Shown: positions 33,359 through 40,939, counted from the first letter of the stretch. The stretch: 64,000 nt of DNA from Streptomyces rugosispiralis (GCF_024505145.1 NZ_JANIAA010000009.1:62001-126000); one strand, 5' to 3'. Translations and numbers: made by a program. Notes: generated from the letters alone by a model not told the origin.

Positions 33359-34177
33359 GTGGCTGATCTCATCACCGTCGATGATCCGGACGACCCGCGG
33401 CTGAGCGACTACACGGGTCTGACCGATGTGGAGCTACGACGCAAGCGGGAGCCGGCCGAGGGCCTGTTCATCGCCGAGGGCGAGAAGGTGATCCGGCGCG
33501 CCCGGGTCGCCGGTTACGAGATGCGCTCGATGCTGCTGTCGTCCAAGTGGGTCGATGTGATGCGGGACGTGATCGAGGACGTCCCCGCCCCCGTCTACGC
33601 CGTCAGCCCCGAACTGGCCGAGCGCGTGACGGGCTACCACGTCCACCGCGGCGCCCTCGCCTCCATGCAGCGCAAGCCGCTGCCGGACGCGGAGACGATC
33701 CTGGCGGGCGCGCGGCGCGTCGCCATCATGGAGTCCGTCAACGACCACACCAACACCGGCGCCATCTTCCGCAGCGCGGCGGCCCTCGGCATGGACGCCG
33801 TGCTCCTCTCCCCGGACTGCGCCGACCCCCTCTACCGGCGCTCGGTCAAGGTCTCCATGGGCGCCGTCTTCTCCGTGCCGTACGCCCGGCTGGAGAGCTG
33901 GCCGCGCGGGCTGGAGGCGGTCCGGGCGGCGGGCTTCAAGATCCTCGCGCTGACCCCCGACGAGAAGGCCACCACCATCGACGAGGCGGCCCCGCACCGC
34001 CTGGAGCGGGTCGCGCTGATGCTGGGCGCGGAGGGCGACGGGCTCTCCACCCAGGCCCTGATGGCCGCGGACGAGTGGGTCCGGATCCCCATGGCCCACG
34101 GCGTGGACTCCCTCAACGTGGGCGCGGCGGCGGCGGTCGCCTTCTACGCGGTGACCTCGGGCAGACCGACGCGCTGA
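33359..34177 (+). CDS. SpoU/TrmH-family RNA 2'-O-methyltransferase
   Basis: 272 residues. An N-terminal substrate-binding domain ('GLFIAEGEKVIRRARVAGYE', about 35-55) is followed by the SPOUT knot: 'NDHTNTGAIFRSAAALGMDAVLL' (motif 1, Asn/Arg), 'LMLGAEGDGLS' (motif 2) and 'IPMAHGVDSLNVGAAAAVAFY' (motif 3, SAM knot). It methylates a ribose in rRNA or tRNA; the exact site is unknown. GTG start at 33359 without SD. Confidence 0.92.
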   Translation: MADLITVDDPDDPRLSDYTGLTDVELRRKREPAEGLFIAEGEKVIRRARVAGYEMRSMLLSSKWVDVMRDVIEDVPAPVYAVSPELAERVTGYHVHRGALASMQRKPLPDAETILAGARRVAIMESVNDHTNTGAIFRSAAALGMDAVLLSPDCADPLYRRSVKVSMGAVFSVPYARLESWPRGLEAVRAAGFKILALTPDEKATTIDEAAPHRLERVALMLGAEGDGLSTQALMAADEWVRIPMAHGVDSLNVGAAAAVAFYAVTSGRPTR

Positions 34178-34221
34178 CCGCCAGGGGGCGTCCGCCGAGT
34201 GGCAGGCCGCGTAGCAGGGGC

Positions 34222-34365
34222 CTCGCCCCTGGACCCCGGGGATCTCAGGGGCTTCGCCTCTGGGCTCCTGGATCCCGGGGATCTCAGGGGCTTCGCCTCT
34301 GGGCTCCTGGATCCCGGGGATCTCAGGGGCTTCGCCTCTGGGCCCCTGGACCCCGGGGATCTGGG
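34222..34365. repeat. 39-bp tandem repeat, about 3.5 copies
   Basis: Unit boundaries can be set at GGGGATCTCAGGGG, which recurs at 34238, 34277 and 34316, exactly 39 bp apart; each unit continues CTTCGCCTCTGGGC and CCTGGATCCC. 39 is divisible by three, so all frames stay open and spurious ORFs arise. Lies in the 342-nt gap between two convergent genes, which contains no coding sequence. Confidence 0.85.
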
Positions 34366-34381
34366 ACGGAGCCCCGCCTTC

Positions 34382-34427
34382 CAGCCCCTCCGGCGATTGA
34401 GGAGCGGGGTCTGGGGCGGAGCCCCAG
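34382..34427 (+). repeat. Dispersed intergenic element, copy 2, with adjoining hairpin
   Basis: 34382-34403 (CAGCCCCTCCGGCGATTGAG plus GA) matches 15692-15713 on the opposite strand at 20 of 22 positions. It is followed by a 7-bp hairpin CTGGGGC-GGA-GCCCCAG at 34411-34427. It stands between the convergent methyltransferase and kinase genes and may help terminate both. Confidence 0.6.
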
Positions 34428-34519
34428 TTGTGGGAAGGGGCGGGGAGGGGAACAGCCCGCCGCAGGCGCCAACCCCCGCCGGACACTCCGTACCCAACGG
34501 CCGTCAGACTCAGCCGCAA

Positions 34520-35878
34520 CTAACGGCCGTCAGGCTCAGCCGCCACCGAGCCCGCAACCGAGCCCGCAACCGAGCCCGCCACCGAGCCCGGTGCCGCCGA
34601 CGAAACCGCCCCCGCCCCAGCCGGCTTCGGCGGCGCACCCAGACCGTTCGCCGGCCCCTGACAGCCCTGCGCCGCCGCGATCCCCAGCGCCACCAGCAGC
34701 GTCACCACGACGAACACGGTCAGCCGCTGCCGCAGCAGCCGGCGGTTGGGCCCGCTGGGGCGGCGTCCGTTCGGCGAGGTGCGCACGGTCTGGGCCGGGC
34801 GCCCCGGGCGGTCCGTACGCGCGGGTGGCCGCTGGCCACCCCGGCGCTGGGCCGGGCGCGCGGGCGTGTTCCGCCCCGAGGGGCGGCCCGAGCCCCCGCC
34901 CGTACTGGCCCCCGGCCGCTGCGGCGGGGGCCCGCTCCGCGGCGCGGGCGTACCGCCGGAGCGCCGCTCCGTGTGCTGGTCCGCGTACGCCTCGGGGCGC
35001 CGCGCCGGAGGACGGCCCTGCCCACCCCCGTAGCCCCCGGCACCGGAGCCGTGGCCGTGCGCCTCGCGCGCCGCGATCTCCTTCAGCCGCAGCGACAGTT
35101 GCAGAGTGCTCGGCCGGTCCTCCGGGTCCTTGGCCAGACAGGCGTGGAGCAGCGGGGCCAGGGCGTCGGGGACGCCCAGCAACTGCGGCTCCTCATGCAC
35201 CACCCGGTACAGCATCACCTCGGAACTGCCGTGCCCGAACGGCGAGTCCGCCGTCGAGGCGTACGCGAGCGTGGCGCCGAGGGCGAAGACGTCGGTCGCC
35301 GGGGTCACCGCCGCGCCCCGCACCTGCTCGGGCGCGAGGAAGCCGGGCGAGCCGACCGCCGTGCCCACATGGGTGAGGGTGCTGGCCCCGGTCGCCCAGG
35401 CGATACCGAAGTCGATGATGCGCGGGCCCTTGGGCGAGAGCAGGATGTTGGAGGGCTTGAGGTCGCGGTGGACGACCCCCGCCTCATGGACCGCCAACAG
35501 CCCCTCGGCCAGTGCCGACCCGATCGACGCGACCTGGGCGGCAGGCAGCGGGCCCTCCTCGTTCACCTTGTCGTGGAGGGAGGGGCCCGGTACGTACTGG
35601 GTGGCGAACCAGGGCCGGTCGGCCTCCAGGTCCGCGGCCACCAGCCGGGCCGTGCAGCCGCCGCGGATCCGCCGCGCGGCGGAGACCTCCCGGGCGAACC
35701 GGGACCGGAACTCCCGGTCCTCGGCGAGATCCGGCCGGATCACCTTCAGCGCCACCCGCTGTCCGCGCCGGTCGGAGCCGAGGTAGACCACGCCCATGCC
35801 GCCCGCGCCGAGCCGCCGATGGAGGCGGAAGGAGCCGACGACACGCGGGTCCTCGCGCCGGAGCCGCATCATCGCCAT
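34520..35878 (-). CDS. Membrane Ser/Thr protein kinase (PknB/Hanks type)
   Basis: 452 residues. Kinase domain about 15-270: Gly loop 'LGAGGMGVVYLG' (23-34), K45 in 'VALKVI', catalytic D139 in 'HRDLKPSN', DFG at 156-158 ('IIDFGIA'), 'GSPGFLAPEQV' (activation loop). A Pro/Arg/Gly-rich linker (about 280-380) leads to one transmembrane helix (about 385-405) and a short outer tail ending in four GSVA repeats encoded by 12-bp tandem DNA repeats (34545-34600 region). No PASTA domain, so the external sensor is minimal. Monocistronic. Confidence 0.9.
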   Translation of the reverse strand: MAMMRLRREDPRVVGSFRLHRRLGAGGMGVVYLGSDRRGQRVALKVIRPDLAEDREFRSRFAREVSAARRIRGGCTARLVAADLEADRPWFATQYVPGPSLHDKVNEEGPLPAAQVASIGSALAEGLLAVHEAGVVHRDLKPSNILLSPKGPRIIDFGIAWATGASTLTHVGTAVGSPGFLAPEQVRGAAVTPATDVFALGATLAYASTADSPFGHGSSEVMLYRVVHEEPQLLGVPDALAPLLHACLAKDPEDRPSTLQLSLRLKEIAAREAHGHGSGAGGYGGGQGRPPARRPEAYADQHTERRSGGTPAPRSGPPPQRPGASTGGGSGRPSGRNTPARPAQRRGGQRPPARTDRPGRPAQTVRTSPNGRRPSGPNRRLLRQRLTVFVVVTLLVALGIAAAQGCQGPANGLGAPPKPAGAGAVSSAAPGSVAGSVAGSVAGSVAAEPDGR

Positions 35879-36186
35879 GTCCGTCCCCTACCTCCGGTGG
35901 GGGCCCCTTCCCTTAACCCCTGGTGGGGAGCCCCATCCGCTGCCGTCTGCTTGCCGTTTGCCGTCGAACTGCCGTCGGTTCGCCGCTGTTGTTCCGTTGC
36001 CGTCCGTCTGACGTGCACAGCTTACGGATTGACGGCCCCTCGCGCTGAGAGGCCGCGCATGCGTCGGCCGATGGATTGTCAGTGGTGCCTGGGATCCTGG
36101 AGAAGTGGGCCGGAATCGTGGCAATCCGCGCTCGGGCCCGCTGCTGCGTGATCTCAAAAGGCCGTCTCAGAAGGGGGATTGAGACC

Positions 36187-36423
36187 GTGAAGGGTGATCG
36201 TGTGGAGATAGTCGTGGACGCGGGGGACACGACGCGGACGTATGAAGTGGTGGCCACCAGGGCGGGCCGGAGGGTCGAGACGGCGGTCCGGCGGGGGGTG
36301 GTGGAAGTGAGCGAAGTCACCCGTAATGGGTCCGTTGTGCGGACGGCCCGCTTCATGGCCAACCGGGTGCTGGCCCTGGTGGAGCAGCCGGTGGAGCGGA
36401 GCGAGGAGGGGGAGGGTGAGTAG
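36187..36423 (+). CDS. Small conserved protein, function unknown
   Basis: 78 residues. GTG at 36187 has GGGGGA 8 nt upstream. The sequence starts 'VKGDRVEIVVDAGDTTRTYEV' and contains alternating basic and beta-strand-like stretches, 'VVATRAGRRVETAVRRGVVEVSEVTRNG', suggesting a small beta-rich, positively charged fold. It ends with an acidic tail. The kinase gene upstream is divergent. No family assigned. Confidence 0.6.
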   Translation: MKGDRVEIVVDAGDTTRTYEVVATRAGRRVETAVRRGVVEVSEVTRNGSVVRTARFMANRVLALVEQPVERSEEGEGE

Positions 36424-36708
36424 CGTCCGCAGGCGCTCGGAGGGGCACCCTCCGCGGGCTCCGGAGGGCTCCCGGAGGCATCCCTTCCGCGGTCCCCTCC
36501 GGGAAGACCCCAAGGCGTGAGCGCGCATCTCCACCCAGGGGAGTAGTCGACGCCTCCCGGGGTCATCCTCCGGGAGGCCCGGCAATCGGTACGAAGGCAT
36601 GACGCCGAGGACCGGGCCGCGCGCCTAATGTTGTCGTCAAGCGGCGGGCGCAGCACTCGTCCCCCGAGGTCAGACGCTCGCCGCCCCAGATGTGACGGAG
36701 GAGGGACG
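36424..36708 (+). other. Intergenic region rich in CCGGAGG-type inverted sequence
   Basis: 285 nt with several overlapping CCTCCGG/CCGGAGG arms (about 36437-36570) that can form alternative hairpins. No gene seen. A -10-like TAATGT lies at about 36627. Confidence 0.35.
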
Positions 36709-36927
36709 ATGGCGGACACGGCTGGACGCACGCTCATCGGAACACGTCGTCGCAGGTCCGCGAGCGCGGCGGTGGACGCGTTCGGCGGCCCGCAGACCGG
36801 CACCCGCCATCCTCTGGTCGCGGCGGCGATGGTGCTGCCGATGGCCATCCTCCTGACCATCACCTTCGGCGGCTGGGATGCCGTCGTCACACAAGCGTCG
36901 TCCGTGGCGGGAATGCTGGGGCGCTGA
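36709..36927 (+). CDS. Small single-helix membrane protein, function unknown
   Basis: 72 residues. An N-terminal basic segment ('TLIGTRRRRSASAAVDAFG') is followed by one hydrophobic helix (about 39-56, 'LVAAAMVLPMAILLTITFG') and a short tail. GGAGGAGGGACG directly before the ATG is a strong SD, supporting expression. Terminator downstream at 37013-37044. Function unknown. Confidence 0.6.
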   Translation: MADTAGRTLIGTRRRRSASAAVDAFGGPQTGTRHPLVAAAMVLPMAILLTITFGGWDAVVTQASSVAGMLGR

Positions 36928-37012
36928 GGCGCCCCGGGCCCGGGAGAGCGGCCCGGGCCGGGGACTTCCGGCCATTAACCCCGTGGGGACGGGGGTGCGG
37001 CGGACGGCACGA

Positions 37013-37044
37013 ATGCCCGGACAGCTGGGGAGCTGTCCGGGCAT
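37013..37044. terminator. Bidirectional hairpin terminator
   Basis: A perfect 14-bp stem with GGGG loop (37013-37026 with 37031-37044, ATGCCCGGACAGCT and complement) between the convergent small membrane gene and tetR. A second 8-bp hairpin (36933-36957) precedes it. Confidence 0.8.
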
Positions 37045-37170
37045 CGCGCCTTTCCGGACCCGTTCGGACCGCCGTCGTGACCCCTTCACGGCCCTGCACG
37101 GGGCTCGGGCGCCGGGGCCGCCGCCACGGGGGCGGTGATGCCGAGCCGGGTTCGCGAGGCAGCTGGTTGT

Positions 37171-37758
37171 TCAGCGCGGGCGCAGGCCGTCGATGAGCAA
37201 GGCGCAGATGGACCGCAGGGCGGCCTCGGCCCCCGGGGTCTGCCATTCGGGGGCGTGGGCGGGGTGGTGGTAGGCCATGGTGGCGGCGAAGACGGTGCGC
37301 GCCGTCGCGGTGGGGTCGGGGGAGGCGAAGTCGCCGCTGGTGACGCCGTCGGCGATGATGCCGCGCAGCTGCTCGATCAGTTCGGCCACATGGTCGGCGG
37401 CCGCGCTGCTGTGCTCGGCGGTCAGGACCCGGTAGGTGGCGAAGAGCTCCGGGTCCTCGGACAGCAGGGTCCGCTTGGTGGTGAAGAGTGTGGTGAACCA
37501 GGTGCGGAGCCGCTCGGGCGGGGCCTGCCGGGTGTCGGCCGCGACCGCCGCGAGGGGGTCGCGCGCCTGGCCCAGCCAGCGCCGGGTGACGGCTTCGCGC
37601 AGCGCCGCCTTGGACGGGAAGTGGCGGTAGACGCTGGCGTGGCTGACCCCCAGAACCCGCGCCACGTCCAGCACCGTGGCCTTCGCCGGTCCATGGCGGC
37701 GCAGCACGTCCTCGGTGGCCGTCAGGATGGTCTCGGCGTCGAGGGGGCCCGAACGCAT
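37171..37758 (-). CDS. TetR-family transcriptional regulator
   Basis: 195 residues. N-terminal HTH: 'ILTATEDVLRRHGPAKATVLDVARVLGVSHASVYRHFPSKAALREAV', about residues 10-57, with the TetR recognition helix 'SHASVYRHFPSK'. The remaining C-terminal domain is a ligand/dimer domain. It follows the cyclase gene on the same strand after 139 nt holding three 21-bp repeats. The palindrome at 38820-38843 before the cyclase is its likely operator. Confidence 0.9.
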   Translation of the reverse strand: MRSGPLDAETILTATEDVLRRHGPAKATVLDVARVLGVSHASVYRHFPSKAALREAVTRRWLGQARDPLAAVAADTRQAPPERLRTWFTTLFTTKRTLLSEDPELFATYRVLTAEHSSAAADHVAELIEQLRGIIADGVTSGDFASPDPTATARTVFAATMAYHHPAHAPEWQTPGAEAALRSICALLIDGLRPR

Positions 37759-37768
37759 CAGGGCTCGC

Positions 37769-37831
37769 CGTTCCGTACGAACCGTTCGCCGTTCCGTACG
37801 AACCGCACCGCGTTCCGGACGAACCGCACCG
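37769..37831 (-). repeat. Three 21-bp direct repeats just upstream of tetR
   Basis: CGTTCCGTACGAACCG-type units at 37769-37789, 37790-37810 and 37811-37831. Each contains an imperfect palindrome around GTAC (TTCCGTACGAA). The array begins 11 nt before the tetR start and its period is two helical turns, so it could be a regulator-binding array as well as a simple minisatellite. Confidence 0.6.
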
Positions 37832-37897
37832 CGCGGCTCCCGGCCCCGGCGTCCGGCACCGACTGCTCCCTCACTGCCAGTTCCTCCTGGTGGCGGG

Positions 37898-38797
37898 TCA
37901 GAAGACCGCGAGTGGGTTGACGGGCACCCCGGTCAGCCCGTGGATACGCGGCGGCGCCACGGTGAGCAGGAAAGCATAGCGGCCCAGCTCCGCGCAGACG
38001 GCGGCGAGCTCGTTCACCTCCGCGGCGTCGATCAGGGGCAGGCCCATCATCGGCAGGGCGACCCGGTGCAGCGGCAAGGGGCAGGCGGGGTCCAGGTCCG
38101 GGTGCGGGTCGCCGATGTCGCCCGCGTAGAGCGACACACCGCGCCGGTGCATCCAGCGCACCGCGTCCAGGCTCATCCCCGGCATCGGCCGGTCGGGGTC
38201 GGGCGTCATGGGCCATCCACAGCGCACCACCAGGGCGTCCCCGGACTCCAGCCGTACGCCCTGGCGCTCCTCGGCCGCCTCGAAGTCCCGCGAGGTGACC
38301 GCGTGGCCACTGGGCAGCGGGCCGTCGGCCGCCAGATCGAGCAGGATTCCCCGGGTGGCGATCCCGGCGGCGTACGCCGCTGTGGAGCCGTGCCGGGCAC
38401 CGGCCGGTGTCACGGCCTCGTCCACGGGCCGCCCCGGATAGACCCGCCCGTCCCGGATCGAGTGCCCCAGCGCGTCGAGATGCGTGGAGCGCGGGTGGTG
38501 GTTGGTCACCAGCATCACATCCGCCGTCGCGGGCGCCGGGGAGCCGACGTAGACCATCATCTGCTGGACCGGCGAGGCGTCCTGGGTGGCGGGCGCGAAG
38601 GGGCCGCTGATGAGCGGCGCCGGCCGGATCGGAAGCGCGAGTGACACCGTCCGCCCGGTGCGGGCCTCCGCGGCGCCCCTGGCCCGGGCTTCCCCGGTGA
38701 TGAGGTTGAGCGTGCCGCGCTCGTCGTCCGCGCCCCACCGGCCCCAGTTGCTCGGCAGGTCCTCCGGCGCGTCGGTTCCCGTGTGTCGTGTGTCCAT
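37898..38797 (-). CDS. Cyclase-family protein (kynurenine-formamidase-like metal hydrolase)
   Basis: 299 residues. The family signature H-x-x-x-H/D is seen in 'NHHPRSTHLDALGHSIRDGRVYPG', with metal-binding His/Asp, and 'SNWGRWGADDERGTLNLIT' at the N-terminus is typical of this group. Members hydrolyse amides or lactones, such as N-formylkynurenine or isatin. Substrate unknown. ATG at 38797 is 8 nt after a -10-like TAGCTT (leaderless), supporting this start over ATG 38818. Likely co-transcribed with and regulated by tetR. Confidence 0.85.
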   Translation of the reverse strand: MDTRHTGTDAPEDLPSNWGRWGADDERGTLNLITGEARARGAAEARTGRTVSLALPIRPAPLISGPFAPATQDASPVQQMMVYVGSPAPATADVMLVTNHHPRSTHLDALGHSIRDGRVYPGRPVDEAVTPAGARHGSTAAYAAGIATRGILLDLAADGPLPSGHAVTSRDFEAAEERQGVRLESGDALVVRCGWPMTPDPDRPMPGMSLDAVRWMHRRGVSLYAGDIGDPHPDLDPACPLPLHRVALPMMGLPLIDAAEVNELAAVCAELGRYAFLLTVAPPRIHGLTGVPVNPLAVF

Positions 38798-38805
38798 GGC
38801 ACCGA

Positions 38806-38833
38806 AAGCTACCGCCATTGTTACAGAGTTCAA
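38806..38833 (-). promoter_or_regulatory. Cyclase-tetR promoter
   Basis: On the minus strand: -35 TTGAAC (38828-38833), 16 bp, -10 TAGCTT (38806-38811), then 8 nt to the ATG at 38797. The -35 lies inside the operator palindrome. Confidence 0.6.
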
Positions 38834-38843
38834 AATCTGTAAC
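38820..38843. promoter_or_regulatory. TetR-type operator palindrome
   Basis: GTTACAGA-N8-TCTGTAAC: two perfect 8-bp arms at 38820-38827 and 38836-38843, total 24 bp and markedly AT-rich compared with surroundings. It overlaps the -35 of the cyclase-tetR operon, as expected for repression by the operon's own TetR regulator. Confidence 0.75.
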
Positions 38844-38973
38844 CCATCCACGGAGCGGGAGAACGAGAGGTCCGCGCGCGGGTGTATCGCCCGACACCAG
38901 GAGGTCCGGAGCCCCGGCACCTCGCCCGGCAAGGGCTACGATCCCGGGGCAGCCGAATGAACATGGGGGAGCC

Positions 38974-39945
38974 GTGAGCCAAACCGCGGCGCAGCTCGTC
39001 ACCGCCCTCCGCCGGGCCCAGCGCGACGCCACCGCCGAGGTGACCGTCCTGGCGGACCGGCCGGACGGCACCGTCGTCCGGTGCGGCCACGTCGTCGCCA
39101 AGGCGCATCCGCCCGGTACGGACCCGGCCGAGCTGGCGGTACGGCTCGGTGTCGCGGCCCACCCCCGGTGCGCGGAGATACTGCTGCCGCCGGTCGACGG
39201 CATGGGGGCGCTGCCCGACGGGCGGCAGGTCACCCTCTGGCCGTACGGCGAACCCGTGGCGCCCGACGCCCCGGACGCCGTCCCCTGGGTCGAGGCGGGG
39301 AAGCTGCTGGCCCGGCTGCACTCCGTACCGATCGCCGAACTGCCCGGCCCGCTCCCGGCGATGCGCGGCCCGGCCAAGGCGGCCCGCGCCATCGCCCGGC
39401 TGCGCGCGGCGGCGCTCCCCGACAGCGTGGCCACCCGGGCCGTGCTGCGGGCCTGGACCGGACTGCCCGGCTGGGCGCGGGGCGTGAACCGTACGGATCA
39501 CATGAACAAAGGTGACGACCGTACGGATCGCATGAACAAAGGTGACGAAGGCGGCGAACGCATCGGGCTCTGCCACGGCGATCTCCACCTCGGCCAGCTC
39601 ATCCGCCACCGTGCCACCGACTGGCGGCTGATCGACATCGATGACCTCGGCCTCGGCGACCCGGCCTGGGACCTCGCCCGCCCCGCCGCCTGGTACGCCG
39701 CCGGGCTGCTCGCCGCCGAGGACTGGGGGCGGTTCCTGGGCGCGTACCGGGCCGCGGGCGGCTCCGCCGCGGGGGAGCGTGACCCCTGGCCGCGGCTGGA
39801 CGTGCCGGCCCGCGCCCTCACCGTCCAGACCGCCGCGCTCGCGCTCGCCAAGGCGGCGGCCGCCGGGCGGGCGTTGGACGAGGCCGAGGAGGCGATGGTG
39901 GAGGCATCCGTCCGCATCGCCCACTTCATGGAGGCCGCGGGATGA
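38974..39945 (+). CDS. Aminoglycoside-phosphotransferase (APH)-fold kinase
   Basis: 323 residues. The catalytic loop is 'GLCHGDLHLGQLI' (D203) and the metal-binding segment 'IDIDDLGLGDPAWDLARPAAW' follows (about 220-240). The loop has Gln where classical APHs have Asn (HGDxHxxN); HGDLHLGQ also occurs in maltokinases. Substrate unknown; an antibiotic, sugar or small alcohol is possible. An in-frame 30-bp duplication (39490-39549) adds a second copy of R-T-D-x-M-N-K-G-D just before the catalytic loop. GTG 38974 follows GGGGGAG. Confidence 0.82.
   Translation: MSQTAAQLVTALRRAQRDATAEVTVLADRPDGTVVRCGHVVAKAHPPGTDPAELAVRLGVAAHPRCAEILLPPVDGMGALPDGRQVTLWPYGEPVAPDAPDAVPWVEAGKLLARLHSVPIAELPGPLPAMRGPAKAARAIARLRAAALPDSVATRAVLRAWTGLPGWARGVNRTDHMNKGDDRTDRMNKGDEGGERIGLCHGDLHLGQLIRHRATDWRLIDIDDLGLGDPAWDLARPAAWYAAGLLAAEDWGRFLGAYRAAGGSAAGERDPWPRLDVPARALTVQTAALALAKAAAAGRALDEAEEAMVEASVRIAHFMEAAG
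39490..39549 (+). repeat. 30-bp in-frame tandem duplication within the APH-like gene
   Basis: Two units, 39490-39519 and 39520-39549, encode RTDHMNKGDD and RTDRMNKGDE. The units are AT-richer than the gene and resemble an inserted minisatellite. Confidence 0.85.
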
Positions 39946-40021
39946 GGCCGTAGGGTGAAGTCCACGCGCCCGGAGGCAAGTTGCGGCGCGCCTGTCCGAA
40001 GCATGAGGAGTTGAGCGGACC

Positions 40022-40303
40022 ATGCAGTGTCCCAAGTGCCATGCGCCGATGCACACGTACAACCGCAATGGCGTGCAGATAGAGCAGTGCAGCGGCTGCC
40101 GGGGGATCTTCCTGGACTATGGGGAGTTGGAGGCGCTGACCCGCCTTGAGTCGCAGTGGACGCAAGCGGTGCCGCCCGCTCCGCCCGGTGCCCCGCAGGC
40201 GTACCCGGCCGCACCCGCGTGGGGCGCCCCGCAGCACGGACACCACGGCGGCCACCACGGCCATCACAAGCGCGGCTTCGGGCACATGCTCTTCTCGTCC
40301 TGA
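40022..40303 (+). CDS. Zinc-ribbon (TFIIB-type) small protein
   Basis: 93 residues. C3-x2-C6 and C23-x2-C26 ('CPKC', 'CSGC') form a zinc ribbon followed by 'GIFLDYGELEALTRLE', the pattern of the zf-TFIIB small-protein family. The C-terminal half is Pro/Ala-rich and then His-rich ('HGHHGGHHGHHKRG'), which may bind metal. GAGGAG precedes the ATG. Function unknown. Confidence 0.8.
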   Translation: MQCPKCHAPMHTYNRNGVQIEQCSGCRGIFLDYGELEALTRLESQWTQAVPPAPPGAPQAYPAAPAWGAPQHGHHGGHHGHHKRGFGHMLFSS

Positions 40304-40324
40304 GAAGCTTCTGACCCGGGAAAC

Positions 40325-40360
40325 GCCGGAGGGCCGGAGCTTTCGCTCCGGCCCTCCGGC
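40325..40360. terminator. Bidirectional terminator between zinc-ribbon gene and tRNA cluster
   Basis: A 16-bp perfect stem (40325-40340 with 40345-40360) with a TTTC loop, one of the strongest hairpins in the window. It ends both the plus-strand gene and the minus-strand tRNA transcript. Confidence 0.85.
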
Positions 40361-40369
40361 GATCGATGT

Positions 40370-40440
40370 GGACGATACTGGGATTGAACCAGTGACCTCT
40401 TCCGTGTCAGGGAAGCGCTCTCCCGCTGAGCTAATCGTCC
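40370..40440 (-). tRNA. tRNA-Val (GAC)
   Basis: 71-nt cloverleaf on the minus strand: acceptor GGACGAT/ATCGTCC, anticodon stem CTTCC/GGAAG enclosing CTGACAC with GAC, T loop TTCAATC. No encoded CCA. First of three near-identical Val(GAC) genes. Confidence 0.93.
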
Positions 40441-40452
40441 GCGGGACTGCGT

Positions 40453-40523
40453 GCGCGATACTGGGATTGAACCAGTGACCTCTTCCGTGTCAGGGAAGCG
40501 CTCTCCCGCTGAGCTAATCGCGC
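40453..40523 (-). tRNA. tRNA-Val (GAC)
   Basis: Same body as the neighbouring copy, with compensating acceptor-stem changes (GCGCGAT/ATCGCGC). Anticodon GAC. Confidence 0.93.
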
Positions 40524-40548
40524 AGGGTGGATCCGTGAGGATCCGAGT

Positions 40549-40619
40549 GGACGATACTGGGATTGAACCAGTGACCTCTTCCGTGTCAGGGAAGCGCTCT
40601 CCCGCTGAGCTAATCGTCC
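40549..40619 (-). tRNA. tRNA-Val (GAC)
   Basis: Identical acceptor stem and body to the copy at 40370-40440; anticodon GAC. Confidence 0.93.
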
Positions 40620-40621
40620 GA

Positions 40622-40691
40622 GGTGGAGACGGGATTTGAACCCGTGTAGACGGCTTTGCAGGCCGTTGCCTCGCCTCTCGGCCACTCCACC
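40622..40691 (-). tRNA. tRNA-Cys (GCA)
   Basis: Acceptor GGTGGAG/CTCCACC, anticodon loop CTGCAAA with GCA, T loop TTCAAAT. It lies 2 nt from the Val gene, so both are processed from one transcript. Confidence 0.93.
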
Positions 40692-40695
40692 AGCC

Positions 40696-40715
40696 GTGGG
40701 GGTCGAAACCCCCAC
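40696..40715 (-). other. Hairpin between tRNA-Gly and tRNA-Cys
   Basis: 8-bp stem GTGGGGGT/ACCCCCAC with CGAA loop (40696-40703 with 40708-40715) in the 29-nt spacer. It may be a processing signal or an attenuator in the tRNA transcript. Confidence 0.45.
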
Positions 40716-40720
40716 TCCGA

Positions 40721-40792
40721 GCGGACGACGAGATTCGAACTCGCGACCCTCACCTTGGCAAGGTGATGCTCTACCAACTGAGCCACGTCCGC
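40721..40792 (-). tRNA. tRNA-Gly (GCC)
   Basis: 72-nt cloverleaf: acceptor GCGGACG with CGTCCGC, anticodon loop TTGCCAA with GCC, T loop TTCGAAT. First gene of the minus-strand tRNA transcript. Confidence 0.94.
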
Positions 40793-40838
40793 AGGTGTCG
40801 TTTCTCCGGGGCGCTTCCGCGTCCCGGCGACGTGTTGA

Positions 40839-40866
40839 ACTCTAGCGGATTCCGGGGCCAGCTCAA
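40839..40866 (-). promoter_or_regulatory. Promoter of the tRNA cluster
   Basis: On the minus strand -35 TTGAGC (40861-40866), 16-bp spacer, -10 TAGAGT (40839-40844), about 45 nt before tRNA-Gly. Confidence 0.6.
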
Positions 40867-40939
40867 ATTCCGTTTCCGCAGCGTGCTGCCCTGCTCGCGC
40901 GCCGCACTCCCTCCCGGGACCGCCCTGACCTGGGCACCA

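Noticed and set aside
34222..34365. Short CRISPR-like or coding repeat (DLRGF-type translated pattern)
   Set aside because: No spacers, and the open frame exists only because 39 bp is divisible by three; no start or SD.
38974..39945. Aminoglycoside-resistance gene
   Set aside because: Only the general APH fold is shown; the HGDLHLGQ loop is also found in maltokinases and the neighbours give no resistance context.
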